Origin: Neobacillus sp. CF12
GTDB taxonomy: Bacteria > Bacillota > Bacilli > Bacillales > Cytobacillaceae
Assembly: GCF_030348765.1 (NCBI RefSeq)
Contig: NZ_JAUCEU010000007.1
Coordinates: 62,001 to 126,000 of the forward strand
DNA length: 64,000 nt
Direction: 5' to 3'
Under the pieces are notes generated by a model that saw only the letters and a list, made by a program, of their open reading frames with translations, was not told the origin of the DNA and searched no databases. Position 1 is the stretch's first letter. Each line of letters starts with the position of its first letter. This document shows positions 55,043-61,730 of the stretch, in pieces. The translations under genes were made by a program, and so were the position numbers.

Positions 55043-55315
55043 ATGTTAAAAGTCAGGGTAAAAGCAAAGGATATACGATTCTCCATTCCCGTTCCTTATT
55101 CAGCTTTAAATTTGGTTAGTTTGATTATTACATCCAAAAGGATTAATCGCTTAATAAATAAAGCAATTGAAAAGGATGGAAGCAGCAAATTCCTCTTCCC
55201 GGAAATTGAAAGAAAAGATTTGAAAATCTTGCTGCAGGGATTATCTAAGCACAGTGGATTGATCCTTGTTGAAACGAAATTGAAGGATGGAACTGAGGTA
55301 GTAGTAAAGCTTTAA
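55043..55315 (+). CDS. Small protein of the DUF2089 operon, 90 aa
   Basis: The product opens MLKVRVKAKDIRFSIPVPYS and continues with LNLVSLIITSKRINRLINKA and a strand-rich end (GLILVETKLKDGTEVVVKL). The start resembles the IKVRSKGVRFTLPVPY-like strand of its neighbour's second domain, so it may be a paralogue of that domain alone. It starts 3 bases after the previous stop, so the three genes form one translationally linked operon. Function unknown. Confidence 0.7.
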   Translation: MLKVRVKAKDIRFSIPVPYSALNLVSLIITSKRINRLINKAIEKDGSSKFLFPEIERKDLKILLQGLSKHSGLILVETKLKDGTEVVVKL

Positions 55316-55392
55316 AAAAATAGAAACAGCTTTGTCTTTCTGGTTTTCTGTTCAGTACCAATGCTGATTATTGCACCCATTTTCCACTAAGG

Positions 55393-55428
55393 GACGCTTT
55401 TCTTTAATAAGAAGGCGTCTGTTTTTCT
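55393..55428. terminator. Terminator between convergent genes
   Basis: GACGC-T-TTTCTT pairs with AAGAA-G-GCGTC around TAAT, followed by TGTTTTTCT. Confidence 0.8.
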
Positions 55429-55435
55429 ATGGTAT

Positions 55436-55873
55436 CTAGTGTTTATTCCTTATCCAACTAACAACCACGTAAAGAATAAGCAATATTCCCCCCAACTCGA
55501 TAGCATGGTCGGCAAAGTTAAGAATTCCACCAGAGCGAACGATAAAATCTGTAACCTGCCCAAACAATAGTCTATCAATTCCATTCCCAATTCCACCACC
55601 CACGAGGAATCCAAAACTACTATCGATGAGACAACCCTTCATATCTCCGGTTCTGCGAATATATAAAACTCCTATCACAAACAACACAGCCATTATTCCG
55701 AAGAGCCGTGCATTGCCAGGAAATAAACCTCCTGCCATCCCGCTATTTTCAATGTGTGTGAGTTCGATTCCCCACAATGAAAATTCCTCATTGATGTCAA
55801 TGTAGGCACGAATGAGGTATTTAGAAAGTTGGTCCATCACGATAACGACGATTGCAATTAAGTAAAACAGCAT
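55436..55873 (-). CDS. Signal peptidase II-like protein (second LspA paralogue)
   Basis: The 145-residue membrane protein has four helices and the LspA motifs: VMDQLSKYLIRAY near residue 12, HIENSGMAGGLF near 42 (canonical form N-x-G-A-A-F), GIGNGIDRLLFGQVTDFI near 95 with the first catalytic Asp, and LNFADHAIELGG near 117 with the second. It should cleave lipoprotein signal peptides. The altered NSGMAGG motif and isolation from the usual ileS/pyr context suggest a specialised extra copy. AAGGACC fits ATG 55873, six codons inside the longest frame. Confidence 0.8.
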   Translation of the reverse strand: MLFYLIAIVVIVMDQLSKYLIRAYIDINEEFSLWGIELTHIENSGMAGGLFPGNARLFGIMAVLFVIGVLYIRRTGDMKGCLIDSSFGFLVGGGIGNGIDRLLFGQVTDFIVRSGGILNFADHAIELGGILLILYVVVSWIRNKH

Positions 55874-56118
55874 AAATGGTCCTTCTTTCATCTGGAATAT
55901 GATCCTAATGTTAGTATAATTGAAAGCATTTTACTATTATTTAGGTTTGAAAGTATCGACGTTACTACTAGAAGTGGAGACGTTTTTTTGCTATGTTAAA
56001 TAAAGCCAGCTCAAATTAGTAGGTATTGGCTGCAAGAGTGGATATAAATCAAATTAGGATTTCTATGGCAAAACTATGGAACATTGCAATTGTTTATACT
56101 GTTTTTTGGAGGTGTGTA

Positions 56119-56649
56119 ATGATTCATATAGAAACACCAAGATTGCAATTACGTGACTGGGAAGAAACAGACTTAAAGCCATTTAGTCGACTAAATGCAG
56201 ATGAAAAGGTAATGAGGTATTTTCCTAAAAGCTTATCAACTGAAGAAACTAATGTGTTTTATCAATCAATTATAGATGAAATTAAAGAATGCGGATTTGG
56301 GTTGTACGCTGTAGAAGTAAAAGAAACGAAAGAGTTCATCGGGTTTATCGGATTTCATAAGGCAACCTTTCAAGCGGATTTTACCCCTTGTGTAGAAATT
56401 GGATGGCGATTGAAAAAAGAGGCCTGGGGAAAAGGATATGCCACAGAGGGAGCGGCAGCTTGTTTACACTATGGATTTAAGGAATTGGGCTTTAGTGATA
56501 TTTATAGTTTTACAGCAGATGTTAATACACCTTCGAAAAACCTAATGGTGAAGATCGGTATGAGTTTTATAAAATATTTTCATCACCCGAAAGTGGAGAG
56601 CAATAGCCCTTTAAATAAACATGTTTTATATCATATAAAGAAAAAGTAA
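56119..56649 (+). CDS. GNAT acetyltransferase, RimJ/RimL-like
   Basis: The 176-residue protein has IHIETPRLQLRDWEETDLKPFSRLNADEKVMRYFP at the start, GLYAVEVKETKEFIGFIGFH near residues 65-85, CVEIGWRLKKEAWGKGYATEGAAACLHYGFKELGF near 100-133 with the CoA loop, and YSFTADVNTPSKNLMVKIGM. It acetylates an unknown amine or protein N-terminus. GGAGG stands 6 bases before ATG 56119; the frame is open from 56026 without support. A hairpin follows at 56688. Confidence 0.88.
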   Translation: MIHIETPRLQLRDWEETDLKPFSRLNADEKVMRYFPKSLSTEETNVFYQSIIDEIKECGFGLYAVEVKETKEFIGFIGFHKATFQADFTPCVEIGWRLKKEAWGKGYATEGAAACLHYGFKELGFSDIYSFTADVNTPSKNLMVKIGMSFIKYFHHPKVESNSPLNKHVLYHIKKK

Positions 56650-56687
56650 ATCTAACTCAGCAGAATCTAATGTGCTTTGCCATAATA

Positions 56688-56730
56688 GAGACCTGTTCAA
56701 AATCGTTAAAACTTTGAAAGGTCTCCTTAT
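56688..56730 (+). terminator. Hairpin after the GNAT gene
   Basis: GAGACC-TG-TTCAAA pairs with TTTGAA-A-GGTCTC (56688-56725), followed by CTTATT. Confidence 0.65.
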
Positions 56731-56834
56731 TAAATGGAAATTTATAAATGCAATAATTCCTAAAATCTATATTTTAATAATGTTTTGAAAAAAATGCTGC
56801 ACAGAAGGGCATCTCTTTCAGTGTTTAATTCACA

Positions 56835-56995
56835 CTACGCACATGCAGATTGACAGCAAGGGTAAACAGTAGTTTGGTTATGAAGATTAATTTCTTCTGA
56901 ATCATGAACAAAATGCTTCCATGAATCTTTAGATGACTTTCAATTTCTTCCTGACGTAATTTCATCATTTGAAATACTGAATACTCATTAAACAT
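56835..56995 (-). pseudogene. Small Cys-tailed protein of the arsenic locus, frameshifted
   Basis: AGGAGG lies 8 bases before ATG 56995-56993. The frame begins MFNEYSVFQMMKLRQEEIES. At the A-run at 56938-56940 (reverse strand GAAAGTC) the sense frame changes: restoring one A gives EKSSKDSWKHFVHDSEEINL, HNQTTVYPCCQSACA and TAG 56837-56835. Without correction the frame continues to 56825 as a hydrophobic, unlikely tail. The restored C-terminus with CCQSAC fits a thiol metal site, and the gene lies just downstream of arsR between ArsR-type operators. A small arsenic-binding or arsenic-induced protein is my inference. Confidence 0.6.
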
Positions 56996-57013
56996 GAATA
57001 ATTCCTCCTATTA

Positions 57014-57051
57014 ATCAAATAATATTGATATATTAATCAAAAAAAATTGAT
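57014..57051. promoter_or_regulatory. Two ATCAA-N6-TTGAT operators between arsR and the small Cys gene
   Basis: Perfect sites at 57014-57029 and 57036-57051, with starts 22 bases apart (two helical turns). They lie between the arsR stop and the ribosome site of the small gene, giving it its own ArsR-controlled promoter. Confidence 0.8.
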
Positions 57052-57068
57052 GTATTGATTAAAAAAAT

Positions 57069-57392
57069 TTAACAGGTTGGTTTGAATACGCAGCAAAGTT
57101 CATGCGACAACAGATGATTGAGTTCATCTTGATTCAATTGGTAATAACTCCATGTCCCTCTTGTTTCTTTGGTGATAATGTTGGCATCTAATAAAATCTT
57201 TAAATGGTAAGACAGCTTAGATTGAGCCATATCGACCATTGGTGCAAGATCGCATACACACATCTCACCTTTTTGAGTCAAAATATTCATAATCTGTAAT
57301 CTCTTTTTATCAGCTATGGCTTTAAATTTTAACTCATACTTTTCAAAGAATGAATCCATTGATATATCTTGTAATTGTATTTCTTCCTTCAC
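57069..57392 (-). CDS. arsR: ArsR-family arsenic-responsive repressor
   Basis: The 107-residue regulator has the ArsR winged helix: LKFKAIADKKRLQIMNILTQKGEMCVCDLAPMVDMAQSKLSYHLKILLDANII near residues 22-75. CVCDL at the start of the DNA-reading helix is the As(III) site of classical ArsR proteins, and the C-terminus adds ELCCVFKPTC, which may give a third thiol. Start: GTG 57392 with AGGTG 6 bases upstream; GTG 57401 is an alternative. Divergent from the ArsI-like gene, with repeated palindromes on both sides of the gene as operators. Confidence 0.88.
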   Translation of the reverse strand: MKEEIQLQDISMDSFFEKYELKFKAIADKKRLQIMNILTQKGEMCVCDLAPMVDMAQSKLSYHLKILLDANIITKETRGTWSYYQLNQDELNHLLSHELCCVFKPTC

Positions 57393-57412
57393 GATTTTCA
57401 CCTACTTTTTAA

Positions 57413-57650
57413 ATCAAATAAACTTGATGTGTTAATCATATATCCAATGATTTCATGTGTCAATCCTTTTAATCAAAAAAAGTTGATTTAGGTAAAGGCC
57501 CATATATATAGATAAATTAAGTAAAATTCCGATTAATTTATTTATCAATTTTTTTTGATTTAATGGTTGAAATTAGAAATTGTTGCTAATATACTTAAAT
57601 TATAAATCAAAAAAAGTTGATTTAGTACTTTTAAATCAAAAATATTTGAT
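57413..57650. promoter_or_regulatory. Array of five ATCAA-N6-TTGAT operators between arsR and the ArsI-like gene
   Basis: Perfect sites at 57413-57428, 57472-57487, 57544-57559, 57606-57621 and 57635-57650, every one with ATCAA, six A/T-rich bases and TTGAT. With the two at 57014-57051 the total is seven around the ArsR gene. This should be the ArsR binding site; the repetition gives graded or looped repression of both promoters. Confidence 0.85.
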
Positions 57651-57688
57651 TATGTAAAACATTAAAGAAAATATTGGAGGGTTTTATT

Positions 57689-58141
57689 ATGAAAATGCAT
57701 GTTGGGATCAATGTTACAGATTTAAATAAGTCGATTGAATTTTATTCAAAGGTTTTCAATGCTGAGCCAGTAAAAATTAAGATAGACTATGCAAAATTTC
57801 TACTCAATAATCCAGGCTTAAACTTCACCTTAAATCTAAAGGACGAAGTGTCAGGAAACCAGGTGGGACATTTTGGTTTTCAAGTTGAAAGTCTAAAAGA
57901 AGTCCACGAACATAAAGAACGTTTAGAAAAATTAGGTTTCTTTGCGAGGGAAGAGATGGATGTTACCTGTTGCTATGCAACTCAAGATAAATTCTGGGTA
58001 ACGGATCCAAACGGAAACGAGTGGGAATTCTTTTACACAAAAGGGGATGTTGAGAGTATAACAACAGATACAGCATGCTGCACTAAACAGCCAGAAAAGA
58101 ATGAAGTTAAAACCTCTTCAGCATGTTGTGCTAACGGGTGA
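57689..58141 (+). CDS. arsI: ArsI/CadI-family dioxygenase (C-As lyase-like)
   Basis: The 150-residue VOC-fold protein starts MKMHVGINVTDLNKSIEFYSK with a metal His near residue 4, has VGHFGFQVESLKEVHEH with the second His near 62 and NEWEFFYTKGD with the metal Glu near 115. EEMDVTCCYATQDKFWVTDP near 95 holds the vicinal Cys pair that binds trivalent organoarsenicals in ArsI, which splits the C-As bond of MAs(III). The tail (ACCTKQ, SACCANG) has more Cys pairs. GGAGG stands 8 bases before ATG 57689. No arsenite pump or arsenate reductase gene follows. Confidence 0.85.
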   Translation: MKMHVGINVTDLNKSIEFYSKVFNAEPVKIKIDYAKFLLNNPGLNFTLNLKDEVSGNQVGHFGFQVESLKEVHEHKERLEKLGFFAREEMDVTCCYATQDKFWVTDPNGNEWEFFYTKGDVESITTDTACCTKQPEKNEVKTSSACCANG

Positions 58142-58162
58142 GATTTGTTAATATTTTTGTGT

Positions 58163-58188
58163 AATGTATAGCAATAATGTATAGCAAT
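58163..58188. repeat. 13-base tandem duplication
   Basis: AATGTATAGCAAT occurs twice head to tail (58163-58175 and 58176-58188) just after the ArsI-like gene. Confidence 0.9.
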
Positions 58189-58278
58189 AAGTAAGCACTC
58201 TGGGGATTTTTGAAATAAGAAGCCTTCTAAAACAGATAAAGGTTTCTTGAGTTGACCCAGTTATCATAATCAAAAAGA

Positions 58279-58316
58279 AGAAGCTGAAATAAACTTTTTC
58301 AGCTTCTATTTTATTT
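58279..58316. terminator. Bidirectional terminator
   Basis: AGAAGCTGAAA pairs with TTTCAGCTTCT, followed by ATTTTATTT; lies between convergent transcripts. Confidence 0.85.
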
Positions 58317-58317
58317 C

Positions 58318-59271
58318 TTACATGATTTTTATACTAATTGGATAAAGATAAGGTGTTTCAGGTTCATTAATTTTCTTCCAGCCTGTAATTTTGATAAGTG
58401 GAAGTTCAGTCCCATTGTATGAAGTGACATCCAAAACACCTTCTGCTTCAATCCATGTATCATTATCAAGGGAAGGAGCCTCTGGAAATTCGGAAAGAAA
58501 TCCGATTATACTGGCATCAGCAATACAATGGGTGATTAAAAACCTGGAAATGATAAGCTGGTTCTGGGCTATTTCTTTTTCTTTATATACAAATCCTTTT
58601 AATTTGATCTTTTTTCCTTTATATTTACCAACATCCATACCTATCTCATCGTAAAAAGCCGCATACACGGAATCGTTCATCTCAATCTTGTTTTTTAGTT
58701 CTAACTGTTTAACAAGATCATTATATTCTTCCTCCGAAATTACCTTTTCATTTTCCAAATTAATAGGATCTTCAGGACCATCATCCAGTGAAATTTCTTC
58801 CTGACTGTTTATATTTTTTTCGTCCTTTTGTGGAGCCGTTTCGTGGCCTAACGTGTTTTTTTGTTTTAGAGATATTTGTTTTTGGTTAGATAAAATCAGC
58901 ATAGCACCTTTTTTATCGGCTATCGAGGCATCGAGCACCTTGGGAGGTAGGAGAAATCCAGTGACCAAAGGGAAAATGATGACTAAATATGCGATTACTT
59001 TTGTTGTATTTAATGGAGCATGCCCATGATCGTGGTGACAAGAATGGTCTTCGTGATGACAATCATGGAGACTTTTTTTCTGGGTGGACCATACTCTAGT
59101 AACTTGGATAAAAAATAAAATCAAAAAAATGATGGAAGCGATTTGGCTTAATCCTTCATATTTTGGATTAATAAACTTGGAAATATCCCCGCTCTGATGC
59201 AGCTTGAGGAGCATCGTTGAAAAACCTAGTAAAATAAATGCTCTAAACGCCTGCTGAAAATGCAATTGCAT
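58318..59271 (-). CDS. TIGR03943-family permease-associated subunit with His-rich loop
   Basis: The 317-residue protein has membrane helices near residues 10-25, 42-60 and 90-110 and a His/Cys-rich loop between the second and third (LHDCHHEDHSCHHDHGHA, about 67-85), a likely metal-binding site. The C-terminal part is soluble: DSVYAAFYDEIGMDVGKYKGKKIKLKGFVYKEKEI near 200-235 and ISRFLITHCIADASIIGFLSEF near 240, the TIGR03943 core (YcgQ-like). It pairs with the YraQ/DUF318-type permease upstream, 13 bases away, as in other Bacilli. Metal efflux or uptake is likely but undetermined. Confidence 0.85.
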   Translation of the reverse strand: MQLHFQQAFRAFILLGFSTMLLKLHQSGDISKFINPKYEGLSQIASIIFLILFFIQVTRVWSTQKKSLHDCHHEDHSCHHDHGHAPLNTTKVIAYLVIIFPLVTGFLLPPKVLDASIADKKGAMLILSNQKQISLKQKNTLGHETAPQKDEKNINSQEEISLDDGPEDPINLENEKVISEEEYNDLVKQLELKNKIEMNDSVYAAFYDEIGMDVGKYKGKKIKLKGFVYKEKEIAQNQLIISRFLITHCIADASIIGFLSEFPEAPSLDNDTWIEAEGVLDVTSYNGTELPLIKITGWKKINEPETPYLYPISIKIM

Positions 59272-59284
59272 GCCTCTTCCTCCC

Positions 59285-60283
59285 TTAAATAAAGTTCTGT
59301 ACCAGCATTAATGTAAAAAAGACCATTGTAATGATTAACGCCAAAACAACCAAAACAAACTTCATTCGAAATACGCTGAGCATCATAACTGTATTTTTTA
59401 AGTCCATCATTGGTCCGAAAATTAAAAAGCCAAGGATGGAGGTGGAAGGAAAGATGCTGCTAAAGGAAGCACCGATAAAAGCGTCTGCCTCAGAACAAAG
59501 GGATAAAATGTAAGCCATCCCCATCATGACTAGCAACGAGGATGCGGGACCATTTCCAGTTTCTAATAAAGCTTTAGCCGGCATATAGGTTTGTACGGAA
59601 GCGGCAATAAAAGCTCCTATTACAAGATATTTTCCCATATCAAAAAATTCATCAATCGAATGTGTCAGCATGGACCAAAATCGATTCGTAAAGGATTGTT
59701 GTTTTGTTTGTGAAAGGGAGGAGTGTAACTTTATAGTTGCTTTTAGTTGGTTTCCTTTAAAAAGCCTACTTACTGCAAAAGCCACTAAAAGGGCAATAAG
59801 AAAACCTAAACCCATTCGCAATCCAGCCATTTTCACGCTGTTTCCAAATGCCATGTATGTAGAGGCAATGACAACAGGGTTGATAAGGGGACCTGTTAAC
59901 ATAAAGCCAATTGCTGCATGAATGGGGACTCCTTTTGCTATAAGCCTGCGTACGATGGGAACGATTCCACATTCACAGGCAGGAAAAAGTGCACCAACAA
60001 TACAACTCACAATGACAGCCATTCCTTTGTTTTTAGGAATCCATTTTTGGATATGATCCTCGGTAACAAAGATTTGTATAAAACCTGCAATGAGAACCCC
60101 TATTAAAACAAATGGAAGTGCTTCTATTAAAATACTGAGAAATATGGTGTTTAGATTTAATAGAGACGATGGAAGAGCCAATGGAAGTTTATATTCGCTA
60201 CTGAAAGAAAGAAGTAGAAGAGCAAGTCCAATCATGAAAAAACCTGTTATATCGATAATATTACTTCTAAGAATGCGAATCAT
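59285..60283 (-). CDS. DUF318/YraQ-family permease
   Basis: The 332-residue membrane protein has about eight helices in two halves, with IVSCIVGALFPACECGIVPIVRRLIAKGVP near residues 90-120 (the conserved P-x-C-x-C-G motif) and GPLINPVVIASTYMAFGN near 132-150; the second half repeats the pattern with LCSEADAFIGASFSSIFPSTSILGFLIFGPMMDLKN. This is the family of ArsP and YcgR permeases, some of which export organoarsenicals. Next to an ArsI-like enzyme that is notable, but pairing with TIGR03943 favours the YcgRQ type. AGGAGG stands 6 bases before ATG 60283. Confidence 0.85.
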   Translation of the reverse strand: MIRILRSNIIDITGFFMIGLALLLLSFSSEYKLPLALPSSLLNLNTIFLSILIEALPFVLIGVLIAGFIQIFVTEDHIQKWIPKNKGMAVIVSCIVGALFPACECGIVPIVRRLIAKGVPIHAAIGFMLTGPLINPVVIASTYMAFGNSVKMAGLRMGLGFLIALLVAFAVSRLFKGNQLKATIKLHSSLSQTKQQSFTNRFWSMLTHSIDEFFDMGKYLVIGAFIAASVQTYMPAKALLETGNGPASSLLVMMGMAYILSLCSEADAFIGASFSSIFPSTSILGFLIFGPMMDLKNTVMMLSVFRMKFVLVVLALIITMVFFTLMLVQNFI

Positions 60284-60380
60284 GTTTACCTCCTGATTTT
60301 ATTCGAGTCATTTGTTTCTCCATAAATATATTTCACAGTTGATAGAGTATGAGTAAATTAAATAATAGGTTTTATAGAAA

Positions 60381-60409
60381 ATCCCTGCCGCAAGAAATCA
60401 GGCAGGGAT
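60381..60409 (-). terminator. Terminator of the zinc-binding lipoprotein gene
   Basis: ATCCCTGCC (60381-60389) pairs with GGCAGGGAT (60401-60409). On the reverse strand it is followed by TTTTC, so it ends the gene stopping at 60446. Confidence 0.8.
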
Positions 60410-60445
60410 GTAAGAGGACAAAGGTGTAGTAGATTTGTTTGTGAG

Positions 60446-61462
60446 TTAATCGTTCAATGCAGTCTTGATGGTTGCTAAGTTCTTCCTCATAATGCTGAAG
60501 TAATCTTCTTTTTGCTTGATATCCTCCTCTGTTACAGCCTCCAGATTATGAAGAATAAGAGATTCTGCCCCTATTTCCTTTTGGATGACTTCCGCTACCT
60601 TTGGAGAAACATTCTGCTCAAAAATGACATACCGAATGTTGTGTTCTGTTGACTCAGTAATGATTTCTTGCAATCCTTTTTGGGAAGGCTCCTGTGTTGG
60701 TGATAAGCCTGAAATAGGAATTTCTATTATGCCATACCGTTTTTCCCAATAGCCGTAGGCTGAGTGAGCAACTAATATATGTTTCGTATTCGAGCCCTCG
60801 ACTGTTTGCTTAAATTCTTGATCCAAATTTTCAAGATCACTTTTTAATTGATTGAAATTTGCTTCAAACTCTGATGCATGTTCAGGCATTAACTCACTCA
60901 AAGAATTTTTAATGTTGTTTGCCAGGTTAATAGAAAGTAGAGGATCTAACCAAACATGAGGGTCCACGTCTCCATGTTCATGTTCTTCTTCCGTATGAGA
61001 ATGCTCACTGGTTTCACTTTCGTCTCCATGTTCCTCTGTTTGTGTACTTTCCTCTTCATGGTGTTCCTCTTCAGAATGAGTGGATTCAATGAGTTCAATT
61101 CCCTCAGCAGCTAGAAGAATTTCAACATTTTCCTTTTTTAAGGCTTCAGCAGCTTCTTCTGCAAACCCTTCAATTCCAACTCCTGTATAGATAAATAAAT
61201 CCGAATTGGCAAGTGCAACCATGTCTTTCGTAGAAGGCTCAAAGGAATGGGCATCAACATTTGGAGGATAAATACTTTTTACTTCGACGTAACTTCCTCC
61301 AATTTTTTTCGTGAAATCTTCAAGTGGATAAATGGTCGTATAGACTGTCAGAGAGTTTTTTTCTTTGTTTCTTTCAGTTTTTACAACTTCTTTGGATCCA
61401 CAACCTGTTAACATAAGACTTAAAGATAGAACAGAGGTAGATATAAGTGTAGATAATTTCAT
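60446..61462 (-). CDS. znuA: Zinc ABC transporter substrate-binding lipoprotein (ZnuA/AdcA type)
   Basis: The 338-residue lipoprotein has a signal with lipobox LMLTGC (Cys near residue 21), then SLTVYTTIYPLEDFTKKIGG, SIYPPNVDAHSFEPSTKD near 65-80 with the first zinc His, an Asp/Glu/His-rich loop near residues 130-168 typical of zinc-specific members, VDPHVWLDPLLSINL near 166-180 with the second His, HILVAHSAYGYWEKRYG near 230 with the third, and a C-terminal domain. It delivers zinc to a membrane permease. The ZnuB/ZnuC genes are not in the window, so this is a lone binding protein. A Zur-like box lies 42 bases upstream. Confidence 0.9.
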   Translation of the reverse strand: MKLSTLISTSVLSLSLMLTGCGSKEVVKTERNKEKNSLTVYTTIYPLEDFTKKIGGSYVEVKSIYPPNVDAHSFEPSTKDMVALANSDLFIYTGVGIEGFAEEAAEALKKENVEILLAAEGIELIESTHSEEEHHEEESTQTEEHGDESETSEHSHTEEEHEHGDVDPHVWLDPLLSINLANNIKNSLSELMPEHASEFEANFNQLKSDLENLDQEFKQTVEGSNTKHILVAHSAYGYWEKRYGIIEIPISGLSPTQEPSQKGLQEIITESTEHNIRYVIFEQNVSPKVAEVIQKEIGAESLILHNLEAVTEEDIKQKEDYFSIMRKNLATIKTALND

Positions 61463-61503
61463 AGAATAACTCCTTTAATCTAATATTATTTTATAGAATG
61501 CGC

Positions 61504-61526
61504 TAAAACGAAATTGTTACGTTTTA
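61504..61526. promoter_or_regulatory. Zur-like box upstream of znuA
   Basis: Half-site TAAAACG (61504-61510) and half-site ACGTTTTA (61519-61526) frame AAATTGTT. This 23-base dyad matches the Bacillus Zur operator (TAAATCGTAAT, any base, then its complement) at 19 of 22 defined positions. Confidence 0.75.
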
Positions 61527-61730
61527 CATTCTAAAATAAATCTATGCATTTGTAAATGATTTTAGTAATCATTTCGATTTATTATTTTGACAAGAAGTTT
61601 TGAAGATTTGCAGGGGAAATCCTTGCAGAGCTTTTTTAGAATTAAATAGTTTCTAATCAATAGAGATTTATGCTACGATAACAATTATTAGAGTGCTATT
61701 ACTATATAAGTGTTTTTTCGGGGGAGTAAG

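Noticed and set aside
54279..55315. Considered as a defence or toxin-antitoxin operon
   Set aside because: No nuclease, toxin or antitoxin motif; DUF2089 and SHOCT-like signatures point to regulation or stress.
57014..57650. Repeated palindromes considered as a CRISPR array
   Set aside because: Units are 16-base dyads with irregular spacing and no uniform spacers; they fit regulator operators.
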